Assembly (NCBI GenBank): GCA_019651435.1
Contig: BOYI01000001.1
Location: forward strand, 186,001-250,000
Direction: 5' to 3'
DNA: 64,000 bases
Origin: Pelagibacteraceae bacterium
GTDB lineage: Bacteria; Pseudomonadota; Alphaproteobacteria; HIMB59
Shown here: one piece after another, positions 1-8,915 of the stretch
How the letters are laid out: each line of letters starts with the position of its first letter
How positions within the stretch are numbered: the first letter of the stretch is position 1
Made by a program: the position numbers and the translations under genes
Notes under the pieces: generated by a model
Told to the model about the DNA's origin: nothing
What the model saw: the letters and a program-made list of their open reading frames with translations, nothing else
Database searches by the model: none

Positions 1-718
1 CAGACATTTCATATTTTTTGGGATCAATAACACATAATCTTGTACCTAGTCGATGGATATGAATTCTATCAGCTACTTCAAAAACGTGAGGCATATTATG
101 AGAGATCAATATAATAGGTATCCCTCTTGCTCTCACCTCACCAATTAACTCTAAAACTCTTCGACTTTCTTTTACGCCTAAAGCGGCGGTAGGTTCGTCC
201 ATGATTACAACCTTAGTACCAAAGGAAGTGGCGCGTGCTACAGCGACACCCTGACGTTGACCACCTGATAGAGTTTCTACAAGCTGATTTATATTTTGAA
301 TAGTTAGAAGTCCTAATTCTGAAAGTCTTTTTCTAGCTTCTTCAGCCATAGCTTTTTTATCCAGAAATCTTAAAAATTTACCCATAAAACCTTTTTGTCT
401 GATTTCTCGACCCAAAAACATATTATCGGTTATTGATAAAGCAGGAGAGAGAGCTAAGTTTTGATAAACTGTTTCAATTCCAAGTGTTCTGGCCTCTATT
501 GGAGATGTAAAACTAACCTGTTTACCATCCAATAAAATTTCACCGCTGTCCGGAATGACAGCACCACAAAGTACCTTAATAAGCGTTGATTTTCCTGCTC
601 CGTTATCTCCGATTACTCCTAGAACTTCCCCAGGATAGAGCTCTAAGTTAGCATCGTCTAATGCCACAACCTTACCATACTTCTTAGATAAATTTTTAGC
701 TACAAGGATAGGTTCCAT
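1..718 (-). CDS. frcA: Sugar ABC transporter ATP-binding protein, FrcA-like (3' end off the window)
   Basis: Energises uptake of a sugar (fructose/ribose class) together with the FrcB and FrcC genes just upstream. The visible 239 residues form one nucleotide-binding domain: Walker A GDNGAGKST at about 37-45, signature LSGGQRQ at 150-156, Walker B VVIMDEPTAAL near 170-180 and the H-loop histidine near 207. A single domain of this type is usual for FrcA (about 260 residues), unlike the double-domain RbsA/MglA, so only about 20-25 residues should be missing beyond base 1. The ATG overlaps the permease stop codon by one base (TAATG), so translation is coupled. The substrate is inferred from the binding protein. 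Confidence 0.9.
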   Translation of the reverse strand, partial: MEPILVAKNLSKKYGKVVALDDANLELYPGEVLGVIGDNGAGKSTLIKVLCGAVIPDSGEILLDGKQVSFTSPIEARTLGIETVYQNLALSPALSITDNMFLGREIRQKGFMGKFLRFLDKKAMAEEARKRLSELGLLTIQNINQLVETLSGGQRQGVAVARATSFGTKVVIMDEPTAALGVKESRRVLELIGEVRARGIPIILISHNMPHVFEVADRIHIHRLGTRLCVIDPKKYEMS

Positions 719-1812
719 TAGTTTGACACCTTTCTAATCCACTGATCTATACCAACAGCAATAATAATTAGACAACCTAAGGCGAACCTTTGCCATAAAA
801 CATCTAAACCTGCAATTGATAATCCAGAACTAAAAACACCAACAATTAATGCTCCAAAAAGAGATCCAATTATTGTGCCTCTGCCTCCAAAAAGCGAAGT
901 TCCGCCAATCACAACAGCAGTTATTGAGTCCAAATTTCCTTCATAGAAACTAGTTGGCGAGACTGAACCAACTCTGCCAATCGAAACCCAAGCACCTATT
1001 GCAACAACTAAACCTGCTACTGCATATATTGAGACAAGCATTCTATCTGTTCTTATACCTGAGAGTTCTGCGGCTTCTTTATCATCACCTATCGCATAAA
1101 CATGCCTGCCCCATGCAGTTCTATTGAGTAAAAACCAAAGAAAAATAAAAATACCTATCATTAGGAAAGCTCCATAAGTAAATACAAATCCTCCTAGATT
1201 AATTCTCTCCCCCCAAAAATGAAAAAGAGGTGCATTTGCCTCAATATCAGAACTTCTAATAGATTGAGATCCAGTAAAGAAAATTACTAAAGCAAAAAAT
1301 ATATTCCAAGTTCCTAAAGTAACAATAAAGGGAGGAAGTCGAAGTCGTGTAACTAATAATCCATTAAAGGCACCAGTTGCAACCCCTGAAATCATTCCAA
1401 CCAGAATAGCCGGTAATGTAGGAATCCCCATTTCGACAGAAAGTTTTCCCATGAAAACTGATGCAAGCACCATCATTGCTGCAACACTTAAATCAATACC
1501 TGCTGTTAAAATAATTAAAGTTTGAGCTGCAGCTAAAATTCCAACAATTGTCACTTGTTGAACAATTAGAGATAAATTAAATGCAGAGAAAAATTTTCCA
1601 CCTGCTATAAAACCAAAACCTATTACGCTAAGAATTAAAATAATTACTGGAACAATAGTAGGATTTCCATGAAGGAAATGTTGAATTTTTTTTAATGTTG
1701 TTTGTTCACCTAATTCAAAAGAATGGTGATCTTGATCTTTATTTCCAATATCAGTTGTGAATTTAGGTTGGTCTTTAAGATCCTTAGAGATGTCGTCAGA
1801 TATTTTATTCAT
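718..1812 (-). CDS. frcC: Sugar ABC transporter permease, FrcC-like
   Basis: Inner-membrane channel subunit (BPD_transp_2 family) of the FrcBCA importer. A charged cytoplasmic N-terminal tail of about 50 residues precedes roughly eight to ten hydrophobic segments; the family-typical AGIDLSV segment and the C-terminal VIGGTSLFGGRGT loop (EAA-like ATPase contact) are present. I place the start at the ATG at 1812; a TTG two codons upstream would add two residues. It lies 65 bp after the binding-protein gene, with a stem-loop between them, and overlaps the ATPase gene by one base. About 364 residues, slightly long for the family because of the N-terminal tail. Confidence 0.9.
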   Translation of the reverse strand: MNKISDDISKDLKDQPKFTTDIGNKDQDHHSFELGEQTTLKKIQHFLHGNPTIVPVIILILSVIGFGFIAGGKFFSAFNLSLIVQQVTIVGILAAAQTLIILTAGIDLSVAAMMVLASVFMGKLSVEMGIPTLPAILVGMISGVATGAFNGLLVTRLRLPPFIVTLGTWNIFFALVIFFTGSQSIRSSDIEANAPLFHFWGERINLGGFVFTYGAFLMIGIFIFLWFLLNRTAWGRHVYAIGDDKEAAELSGIRTDRMLVSIYAVAGLVVAIGAWVSIGRVGSVSPTSFYEGNLDSITAVVIGGTSLFGGRGTIIGSLFGALIVGVFSSGLSIAGLDVLWQRFALGCLIIIAVGIDQWIRKVSN

Positions 1813-1831
1813 TGGCAAATATACTTAGATA

Positions 1832-1857
1832 TCAGGGCAGAATTTAATCTGCCCTGA
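1832..1857 (-). promoter_or_regulatory. Stem-loop between frcB and frcC
   Basis: Perfect 10-bp inverted repeat (TCAGGGCAGA / TCTGCCCTGA) with a 6-nt loop, in the 65-bp gap between binding protein and permease. On the transcribed (minus) strand no run of U follows it, so it looks more like an mRNA 3'-end protecting or processing hairpin than a full terminator. The same position relative to the binding-protein gene is used in the other three binding-protein operons of this window. Confidence 0.75.
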
Positions 1858-1877
1858 AAAATAAAATTATTATTGGA

Positions 1878-2913
1878 TTAACCCCAACATCTATCCATGC
1901 CTTCTTTGACACTAATAGACTCTACACCCGCTAGCTGCATTATCAGTAACTAGGTTCACACCTGTGTTATAGAAATCAAGACCTGGAGTATTTTCAGGTT
2001 TTGTTCCATCTTCAGCCCAAGCTTTAATAGCCTCAACACCAAGTGAAGCCATTAATAGTGGGTACTGTTGAGATGTTGCTCCAATAATACCTCTTTCAAC
2101 GTCAGCTACACCAGGGCAACCACCGTCAACTGAAGCAATAAGAACACTACCATCATCTTTACCAATCGCCTTAAGCGCTTCATAAGCACCTACAGCAGCT
2201 GGCTCATTGATTGTGTAAACAACATTAATGTCTTGATCTCTTTGTAGACATTTTTCCATTGCGGTTCTTCCACCTTCTTCATTACCATTAGTAACTTCGT
2301 TACAAATGATACGTGGGTCATCTTCATCACCCCATTTTGATACGTCTTTTACGTCAATACCAAAACCAGTTAAGAAACCTTGGTCTCTAAGAACACCAAC
2401 AGATGGCTGACTTTCATTAAGATCTAACATTGCAATTTTAGCATTAGCAGCATCAGCTCCTAATTTTGCAGCTACCCAAGCACCGCCTAATTCACCGGCT
2501 TTAAAGTTATCTGTTGCAAAAGTAGAGTCAGCAGCAGTAATAGGCTCAAGCGGAGTATCTAGTGCAATAACTAGAAGACCGTTATCTTGTGCATTTTTAA
2601 GAACAGGTACGATCGCTTTTGTATCTGAAGCGGCAATTAAAATACCTTTCGCTCCAGAAGCGATACAAGTTTCAACAGCTCTCACTTGAGTTTCGTGGTC
2701 ACCATCAATTTTACCCGCAAAGAATGATAATTTGACACCAAGTTCTTGTGCACGTGCTTCTGCACCTTCTTTCATTTTTACAAAGAACGGGTTGATATCA
2801 GTTTTAGTAATTAAGCAAGCTTCAATAGCATGACTTCCTGCTTTTGCAGGCATAGTTGCAAAAGAAAAAGCAACAGCCAATAATGAAGCTAGTACTAGAG
2901 ATAATTTTCTCAT
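1878..2913 (-). CDS. frcB: Periplasmic fructose-type sugar-binding protein FrcB (one-base frameshift near 1929)
   Basis: Periplasmic ligand-binding subunit of the FrcBCA importer (Peripla_BP_4 fold). It has a signal peptide of about 25 residues ending in AKA, then the family hallmarks [21 protein letters not shown]-like [28 protein letters not shown] and VSVDGG-like ASVDGGCPG. In the printed frame a TAG at 1912-1914 ends the protein after ...AASGCRVY. Removing one G from the GGG near 1929 restores ...[18 protein letters not shown] and a TAA at 1878, which matches the usual CWG ending of FrcB and gives 344 residues. I therefore extend the gene to 1878. The ribosome binding site AAGGAGGA is near-perfect, fitting high expression. 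First transport gene of the operon, following the FGGY kinase gene. Confidence 0.9.
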
Positions 2914-2978
2914 AGCATTCCTCCTTCTATATCAGTTTAAGATTAACTTAAATTTAGGTTTAGTTGTAATAATAATTC

Positions 2979-4460
2979 TTAATTTTTTTCTTGATTTGAT
3001 ATGAAATATATATCAATTATTTTTTTCCAATGTTGAAAAGATCTCTGAATAGCCTGATTTTCTTGGTATTTTATAGCTTTCCGTCTTACCGCAAATTTAT
3101 TTAAATCTCTCAACTCAGAAATATTCTTTTGTTGCTGTATTCCAAAGAGCAGCGCCCCATACAAAGACATCTCTTCTATTTCGGGTACCATAATTTCAAT
3201 CTTTAAAAGATCAGCAATCATTTGAAGGAATAATTTATTTTTAATCATCCCTCCATCCACTATGAGATTTTTTAATTTAAATTTGTTATCTCTCTGAAGA
3301 AATTCTAAATATACGACCATTTGAAATGCAACTGACTCGAGAGCGGCTCTTACAATTTGTTTTTTAGTTGTTGATGCATTGATGCCAATAAAAGCAGCAC
3401 GAGCGTTTGCCTTCCAAAAAGGAGGACCTAATCCCGTAAAAGCTGGTATCAAAGCGACACCCCCAGAGTCCTCAATGTCTAGAGAGAGACTTTCGCTTTC
3501 GCTTACTTTATCAATCAATTTTAAATTATTTTTTAACCAAGAAATTGTAGCGCCAGCAACTGAGCCGAGACACTCAAGAGAGTAATAATTTTTTTTATTA
3601 TGACTAAATGCAAGAGTAGTAAAAGCGTTAGTATCAATTTTAAATGAAGTTCCAATATTTGTTTGTATGTTAAAGCCAGTGCCTGTAGTAATTTTACTGT
3701 CTCCGGGGCTAAAGCATAAATTTGCAAAGAAAGACGCTTGTGCATCGCCAGCAACACCTGATATCGGGATTTCTTTTAAAAAACTATTCTCAAAATTACT
3801 AAGACCAAAATTACTTGAACTAGACTTCACATCAGCAAGTTTAAATTGTTCGATTTCAAAAATTGAAAATAGTTCATTATCCCAACGATTATCAATGCAA
3901 TTAAATAATAAAGTTCGAGAAGCATTCGTTGTGTCTGTCACATACTCTTTACACTTGGTGAGGCGATAAAGAAGGTAAGTATCTATGGTTCCAAATAATA
4001 TATTTCCTTTTAATAGACCTTCTTTGATGTGTGGTTCATTTTCTATTACCCATTTAAGCTTACTAGCTGAGAAAAAGGTATTCGCCTTTAAACCAGTTTT
4101 TTGAGTAATAAGTTCTGAATGGTTTTTGTTATTCAATATTTTTTCACAAATTTCTTCACCACGAGTGCATTGCCATACAACTGCATTTCTTACAGGCTTA
4201 CCTGTAAATTTGTCAAAAAGAGTGAACGTCTCTCTTTGATTAGTGATACTAATTAGCTGAGGGTCGGGCGCTATCTCAGCAGCTGCTTTGATAAGCTCTA
4301 TTAAATTGTTATAAATTTCCTCAAGATCATGTTCAACAAATCCCTCAGAGGTATAAATTTGTTGATGTTCTTTTTGAAATTTTTTTTGAATAGATAAATC
4401 TTCATTAAATACAACAACTGTTGTTGAAGAAGTACTTGAGTCTAAAGAGATATAACTCAC
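2979..4460 (-). CDS. FGGY-family carbohydrate kinase (glycerol-kinase-like)
   Basis: ATP-dependent sugar or polyol kinase of 493 residues in the cytoplasm. The N-terminal domain starts with the phosphate-binding strand SLDSSTSSTTVVVF (GlpK has LDQGTTSSR here), followed by SITNQRET near 87, VVWQC near 118, FGTIDTYLLYRLT near 157 and TNASRTLLF near 178. The C-terminal ATP-binding domain carries GDAQAS, TGTGFN and VDGGMIKN. It resembles glycerol kinase most, but the first loop is divergent, so glycerol is not assured. Its start overlaps the transketolase C-half by 4 bp and it precedes frcB, so the context argues for a ketose kinase acting before transketolase. Exact substrate unknown. Confidence 0.85.
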   Translation of the reverse strand: MSYISLDSSTSSTTVVVFNEDLSIQKKFQKEHQQIYTSEGFVEHDLEEIYNNLIELIKAAAEIAPDPQLISITNQRETFTLFDKFTGKPVRNAVVWQCTRGEEICEKILNNKNHSELITQKTGLKANTFFSASKLKWVIENEPHIKEGLLKGNILFGTIDTYLLYRLTKCKEYVTDTTNASRTLLFNCIDNRWDNELFSIFEIEQFKLADVKSSSSNFGLSNFENSFLKEIPISGVAGDAQASFFANLCFSPGDSKITTGTGFNIQTNIGTSFKIDTNAFTTLAFSHNKKNYYSLECLGSVAGATISWLKNNLKLIDKVSESESLSLDIEDSGGVALIPAFTGLGPPFWKANARAAFIGINASTTKKQIVRAALESVAFQMVVYLEFLQRDNKFKLKNLIVDGGMIKNKLFLQMIADLLKIEIMVPEIEEMSLYGALLFGIQQQKNISELRDLNKFAVRRKAIKYQENQAIQRSFQHWKKIIDIYFISNQEKN

Positions 4461-5407
4461 TTATTTATTAATAAGTCGGAAACAGTTTTTGATATTTTTT
4501 CAGGACTCATATTATAGTGATCTAATACATCAGACTGAGATCCATTAATCATATATTCGTCAGGAATTCCTAAAATTTTAAAACAGGTATTGATTTTATT
4601 TTGAGCTAGTAGGCTTGCACACTGTTCACCTAGCCCTCCATAAATGCTATGCTCTTCTACACTCACAATCACTTTTGCTTTTCTAGCCTCATTTAAAAAA
4701 GTTTCTTCATCAAAGGGTTTGATAGTATGCATGCTAATTACTGTTGCATGAATTTCGTTTTGCTCAAGAATTTGGGCAGCTAGATAAGCTCGTTGTACAG
4801 TTTCTCCTGTAGCAATTAAAAGAACATCTTCACCTTTTTTTGCAATTATCGCCTTTCCTATTTTAAAAGATGTATTCTGGGAGTGGATATCCATCATAGG
4901 CTTTTTTCCAAATCTTATGTAAAGAGGGTTTTGATAATCAACCGCTTGTTTAATAGCTTCTGTCGTTTCAAAATTATCTGAAGGTGCCACAATGGAGAGA
5001 TTGTTAATACAGCGAAGGACAGCAAAATCATGAATAGAGTGATGCGTTGAACCCAATTGCCCATAACTAATTCCAGCGCTAATGCCTACTAAGCAAACAG
5101 GGTGATTAGAGTAAGCAATATCTGCTTTTATTTGCTCAAGAGAGCGAGCAGTCAAAAAACTAGCAGGAGATACCGCAAATACTTTTTTTCTAGAGGCGGC
5201 AAGTCCAGCGCTAATTCCAACTAAGTTTTGTTCTGCTATACCAACTTCGACTATTTGTTCAGGGAGCTCTTTTCCAAAGGGAACGAGTTTCCCAGATCCG
5301 CGAGAGTCGCTAGTGACCACAGTTATAGAAGAGTTTTTTTTAGCTTCTAAAAGAAGTGTTTCTGCAAAAACTTCAAGATTAGGTTTGCCTATTTTTATAT
5401 CAGACAT
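4457..5407 (-). CDS. Transketolase C-terminal subunit (split transketolase)
   Basis: Half-size transketolase (316 residues) made of the pyrimidine-binding domain and the C-terminal domain. The pyrimidine-domain hallmark EVGIAEQNLVGISAGLA lies near 57-73, where the Glu activates thiamine diphosphate; the C-terminal transketolase domain begins around 190 (KGEDVLLIATGETV). It partners with the N-half encoded immediately upstream, which it overlaps by 8 bp. Split transketolases occur in several dedicated sugar pathways, for example the AptA/AptB apulose-4-phosphate transketolase. The kinase overlap on the other side suggests it cleaves the phosphorylated product of that kinase. Confidence 0.9.
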   Translation of the reverse strand: MSDIKIGKPNLEVFAETLLLEAKKNSSITVVTSDSRGSGKLVPFGKELPEQIVEVGIAEQNLVGISAGLAASRKKVFAVSPASFLTARSLEQIKADIAYSNHPVCLVGISAGISYGQLGSTHHSIHDFAVLRCINNLSIVAPSDNFETTEAIKQAVDYQNPLYIRFGKKPMMDIHSQNTSFKIGKAIIAKKGEDVLLIATGETVQRAYLAAQILEQNEIHATVISMHTIKPFDEETFLNEARKAKVIVSVEEHSIYGGLGEQCASLLAQNKINTCFKILGIPDEYMINGSQSDVLDHYNMSPEKISKTVSDLLINK

Positions 5408-6224
5408 TTAACAATGCCTCATCTAGCTCTTTCATGGCCATATTATACTCAGTTTCACTTGGTACTTTATGATGCCAAGCAATTTGATTTTCTATAAAAC
5501 TTACACCCGCACCTTTAACTGTATTAGCAATTATAAGATTAGGTTTATTTTTTTCAGTTGGGGTTTTTTGTAAAATTTCCATTAAGGAGGAGATATCATT
5601 GCCAAGGGTTTCTGAAATACTAAAACCAAAAGAAGAAAACTTATCAGCAAGAGGCTCGATTGGATTAACTTCTTCGGTATTGCCTGTTATTTGTAATTTA
5701 TTTCGGTCTATAATAACGATCAAATTATCTAACTGATATTTTGAAGCTGTAGTTGCTGCTTCCCATATGGATCCCTCTGATAATTCGCCATCACCTAATA
5801 AAGTAAAAACGCGAAATTCTTTTTTATCCATTTTTAATCCTAAAGCCATACCAACAGCAACGGACAAACCATGACCGAGGGCTCCTGTATTATGTTCGAT
5901 ACCAGGAACTTTTCTAGTTGGATGCCCTATAAAATGAGATTGAAATTGATTTAAACTTTTTAGATCTTTTTGACTATAAAAACCACAATCTTGTAAGACT
6001 GTATAGAGGGCTTCAACTGAATGACCTTTGCTTTGAATAAAGTGATCTCGATCAAAAGAAGAAAAATTTTCAGGGGTAATGTTCATGACACCATTGTAGA
6101 GAACATTTAAAATATCAATACAGGACAGACTTCCTCCAGTATGCCCAGCACCTGATTGGTAAATTATTTCTAAAATTGTCTTTCGATACTCAATTGATTT
6201 ACGTTCAAGTTCTTTGTGTTTCAT
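5400..6224 (-). CDS. Transketolase N-terminal subunit (split transketolase)
   Basis: Thiamine-diphosphate-binding half of a two-subunit transketolase, 274 residues from the ATG at 6224. A TTG at 6266 is in frame upstream, but the extra residues are hydrophobic and unlike the family, so I prefer 6224. The proton-shuttle histidine lies in SGAGHTGGSLS near residue 24, the GHGL loop in HNTGALGHGLSVAVG, and the Mg-ThDP motif in GDGELSEGS with the following Asn of IDRNK. First gene of a minus-strand operon (N-half, C-half, kinase, frcB, frcC, frcA), divergent from the isomerase gene that starts 78 bp away. Confidence 0.9.
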   Translation of the reverse strand: MKHKELERKSIEYRKTILEIIYQSGAGHTGGSLSCIDILNVLYNGVMNITPENFSSFDRDHFIQSKGHSVEALYTVLQDCGFYSQKDLKSLNQFQSHFIGHPTRKVPGIEHNTGALGHGLSVAVGMALGLKMDKKEFRVFTLLGDGELSEGSIWEAATTASKYQLDNLIVIIDRNKLQITGNTEEVNPIEPLADKFSSFGFSISETLGNDISSLMEILQKTPTEKNKPNLIIANTVKGAGVSFIENQIAWHHKVPSETEYNMAMKELDEALLNV

Positions 6225-6266
6225 GTTTAAAAAAAATAAGAATATGCCCTTTTTAGGGTAGTTCAA

Positions 6267-6280
6267 TTATTATATAATAA
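6267..6280. promoter_or_regulatory. Divergent promoter with overlapping -10 boxes in a 14-bp palindrome
   Basis: The gap between the transketolase N-half and the isomerase gene contains the perfect palindrome TTATTATATAATAA. It holds a TATAAT on the plus strand (6273-6278, 24 bp before the isomerase ATG) and a TATAAT on the minus strand (6269-6274). No good -35 box is visible on either side, which would fit an activator-dependent or repressed divergent promoter. Small AT palindromes also arise by chance in this AT-rich DNA. Confidence 0.4.
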
Positions 6281-6301
6281 GACACTTGGAGGAGGGCGTA
6301 G

Positions 6302-7705
6302 ATGTCGACAACATTAGGTATAATCATAGGTAATAGAGATTTTTTTCCAGATCATTTAATTACTGAAGCTAGAAATGAGATTTTAAATATTTTTAAAAAT
6401 AAAAAAATTAATCCAATTTTATTAGGAGATAATGATACCAAACTGGGGGGCGTTGAAACATTTCTTGAGGCCCAAAAATGTGCCAATCTTTTTAAAGCCC
6501 ATCAAGAGGAAATAGAGGGAATTTTAGTTATTTTACCAAATTTTGGAGATGAGAAGGGAGTAGCTGATGCTATCCGTTTATCAGGTCTTGATGTTCCAGT
6601 TTTAGTTCAAGCCACCCCAGATGATTTAGATAAAATGCAACCCTCAAATAGAAGAGATGCCTACTGTGGAAAGATCTCAGTTTGTAATAATTTATATCAA
6701 TACGGTATTAAATTCTCACTTACCCAAAGCCATGTTTTAAGCCTATCAAGTAGTGAATTTGATCATGAGTTAAATCGTTTTATTTCTGTTTGTAAGGTTG
6801 TGAAAGGAATGCGGCGAGTTCGAATTGGAGCTGTTGGAGCTAGACCTCAAGCTTTTAACACGGTCCGATACAGTGAAAAAATTTTAGAGCGTCATGGTAT
6901 TAGTGTGACAACAATGGATTTATCAGAAGTATTAGGGAGAGCAAAGGAATTAAAAGATGATAGCAAACCAGTTAAAGAGTCTCTTGCAAAAATTACAGGT
7001 TATGGAGATACAACATCTACCCCTTCTGAAAAATTATTACAGCTTGCGAGGCTTGATGTTGTTTTAAATGATTTTGTTGAAACAAACAAACTCGATGCTA
7101 CTGCTATTCAATGTTGGACAAGTGTTCAAGAAAATTATGGATGTAATGTTTGTACGTCAATGAGTATGATGAGCGAAAATATGCTTCCAAGTGCTTGTGA
7201 AGTAGATGTCACTGGAACTTTAACGATGTATGCTATGCAATTAGCCTCAAACAGTCCTAGTGCTTTAGTTGATTGGAATAATAATTATGACCAAGACGAG
7301 GAAAAGTGTGTTTTATTTCACTGTGGAAATTGGGCTAAAAGTTTCCTCCCTGATTTGAAAATAAGTACAGCACCTATTTTGGGAAGTGTTTTTGGTGAGG
7401 AAAAAACCCATGGTGCACTTGAAGGTAGAACACCAGCCAATCCTCTAACTTATGGAAGGATTTCCACTGATGATAACTTAGGTAAAATAAAATGCTACTT
7501 TGGAGAGGGAGAGCTAACTGATGATCCTTTAAACACTTTTGGTACAAGAGCTGTTGCAAAAGTACCTAAGCTTCAAAAATTAATGCAATATGTTTGTAGA
7601 CACGGTTATGAACACCATGTAGTGATGAATGCTTCAAAAACGGGCGAAATATTAAATGAGGCTTGTGGTAATTATCTTAATTGGGAAACTTATATTCATA
7701 GTTAA
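6302..7705 (+). CDS. L-fucose/L-arabinose isomerase family protein
   Basis: Aldose-ketose isomerase fold of the L-fucose isomerase family, 467 residues, cytoplasmic. The likely metal ligands are the Glu and Asp of ACEVDVTGT near residue 299; CVLFHCGNW near 340 matches the conserved histidine region and RISTDDNLGKIKCYFGEG the C-terminal domain. L-fucose isomerase proper is near 590 residues, so this belongs to the shorter group with unassigned substrates. The ribosome binding site is GGAGGAGGG. It is divergent from the split-transketolase/kinase/frc operon and most simply converts the imported aldose to the ketose that the FGGY kinase phosphorylates. The substrate is inferred only. Confidence 0.85.
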   Translation: MSTTLGIIIGNRDFFPDHLITEARNEILNIFKNKKINPILLGDNDTKLGGVETFLEAQKCANLFKAHQEEIEGILVILPNFGDEKGVADAIRLSGLDVPVLVQATPDDLDKMQPSNRRDAYCGKISVCNNLYQYGIKFSLTQSHVLSLSSSEFDHELNRFISVCKVVKGMRRVRIGAVGARPQAFNTVRYSEKILERHGISVTTMDLSEVLGRAKELKDDSKPVKESLAKITGYGDTTSTPSEKLLQLARLDVVLNDFVETNKLDATAIQCWTSVQENYGCNVCTSMSMMSENMLPSACEVDVTGTLTMYAMQLASNSPSALVDWNNNYDQDEEKCVLFHCGNWAKSFLPDLKISTAPILGSVFGEEKTHGALEGRTPANPLTYGRISTDDNLGKIKCYFGEGELTDDPLNTFGTRAVAKVPKLQKLMQYVCRHGYEHHVVMNASKTGEILNEACGNYLNWETYIHS

Positions 7706-7846
7706 TTTAGCTAATGTGCTTTGATTTATTATAAGTAAAACACCAGAAATACTTATAATTTTTGATTATTGAAACTTTTTGATTTACTCTGATTTTTTTT
7801 GTCGCAAATGATCAAATTGCATGATTTTAAAAAATATCAATATGTT

Positions 7847-7875
7847 TTGGATTTGCTTGAAAAAATTAATATTAT
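7847..7875 (+). promoter_or_regulatory. Candidate sigma-70 promoter for the second binding-protein gene
   Basis: TTGGAT at 7847-7852 and TATTAT at 7870-7875 are 17 bp apart, about 30 bp before the start codon, inside the 199-bp gap that follows the isomerase gene. The spacing is ideal but both boxes are imperfect and the DNA is AT-rich. The rest of the gap shows T-runs and no hairpin that I can support. Confidence 0.3.
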
Positions 7876-7904
7876 GCTCTCGTTATTAACTTAAGGAGGA
7901 ATTT

Positions 7905-8807
7905 ATGAAAAAAATAATTCTTACAATTCTTGTATCATTCCTATCTCTTTCTGCATTTGCTGAAAGATATGTAATGGTAACACACGGTGAGGGTAAAGAC
8001 CCTTTCTGGCCTGTTGTGCAAAAAGGTGGTGAAGATGCTGCTAGACACGTAGGTGCAGATTTTGAATATATCTTCAACCCATCAGGTGATATGGGCGATA
8101 TGGCTAAGTCAATTGCTGCTGCTGCAGCTACTCAGCCTGACGGTATGGTAGTTTCTCTACCTGATCCTGAAGCTCTAGGTCAAGCTATTAAAGATGCTGT
8201 TGCTGCTGGTATTCCAGTTATCACAATGAACTCAGGTCTTGAGTCTTCAGCTTCTTTAGGTGCATTAATGCACGTTGGTCAGCCTGAATTCTTAGCTGGT
8301 CAGTCAGCTGGTGCAAGAGCTAAAGCAGAAGGTGCTACTAAAGCTCTATGTATGATTCAAGAAGCTTACAACACTGCTCTAACTGATAGATGTGGTGGTT
8401 ATGGTGAAGCTATTCCTACTACTTTAGTAGATAGCTCAAATGACCCAGCTACTATCCCAACAAGAGCGGCTGCTGGTTTACAAGCTAACCCAGATGTTGA
8501 CGCTGTATTATCTGTTGGACCACACGTTTGTGTTGGTGTTCAGCAAGCTATTGACGAGTTAGGTATGTCTGTACACCACTCTTGTTTTGACTTAAGCCCA
8601 CCTGTGATGGACTTAATCAATGAGGGTAAAGTTGCTTTCACTATCGACCAACAACAACGTCTACAAGGTTATATGCCTGTTGTAGTATTACACTTATACA
8701 ACAACGGTGCTGGCCTTTTACCTGGTGCAAACATTCCATCAGGTCCAGGATTTGTTGACAAGTCAAATGCTTCATCAGTGGCTGCTTTAGCAGGTATTGA
8801 CAGATAG
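7905..8807 (+). CDS. Periplasmic sugar-binding protein of an ABC importer
   Basis: Ligand-binding protein of the Peripla_BP_4 class, 300 residues, with a signal peptide MKKIILTILVSFLSLSAFA followed by mature ERYVMVTHGEG. The motifs KDPFWPVVQKGGEDAA, LPDPEALGQAIKDAVAAGIPVI, SGLESSASLGA and FTIDQQQRLQGYMPV are typical of the xylose/ribose-type family. The ribosome binding site is AAGGAGGA, 5 bp before the ATG. Codons are less AT-biased than in the neighbours, fitting very high expression. A strong terminator separates it from its permease, so most transcripts should cover this gene alone. Ligand unknown. Confidence 0.9.
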   Translation: MKKIILTILVSFLSLSAFAERYVMVTHGEGKDPFWPVVQKGGEDAARHVGADFEYIFNPSGDMGDMAKSIAAAAATQPDGMVVSLPDPEALGQAIKDAVAAGIPVITMNSGLESSASLGALMHVGQPEFLAGQSAGARAKAEGATKALCMIQEAYNTALTDRCGGYGEAIPTTLVDSSNDPATIPTRAAAGLQANPDVDAVLSVGPHVCVGVQQAIDELGMSVHHSCFDLSPPVMDLINEGKVAFTIDQQQRLQGYMPVVVLHLYNNGAGLLPGANIPSGPGFVDKSNASSVAALAGIDR

Positions 8808-8825
8808 TATTAATCTATAAATTAT

Positions 8826-8860
8826 AAAAAGTGGGTAGTTAAACTACCCACTTTTTTTTT
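8826..8860 (+). terminator. Rho-independent terminator or attenuator after the binding-protein gene
   Basis: A stem of nine base pairs (GTGGGTAGT / ACTACCCAC) with a 3-nt loop is flanked by A5 upstream and T9 downstream. This is a complete intrinsic terminator 18 bp after the binding-protein stop codon and before the permease gene on the same strand. It should let only a fraction of transcripts read into the permease and ATPase genes. Confidence 0.9.
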
Positions 8861-8915
8861 AAAAAAATTAACAACTACTTGAACTTAAATTTAAAAATTA
8901 TTAATTAAAATATAT

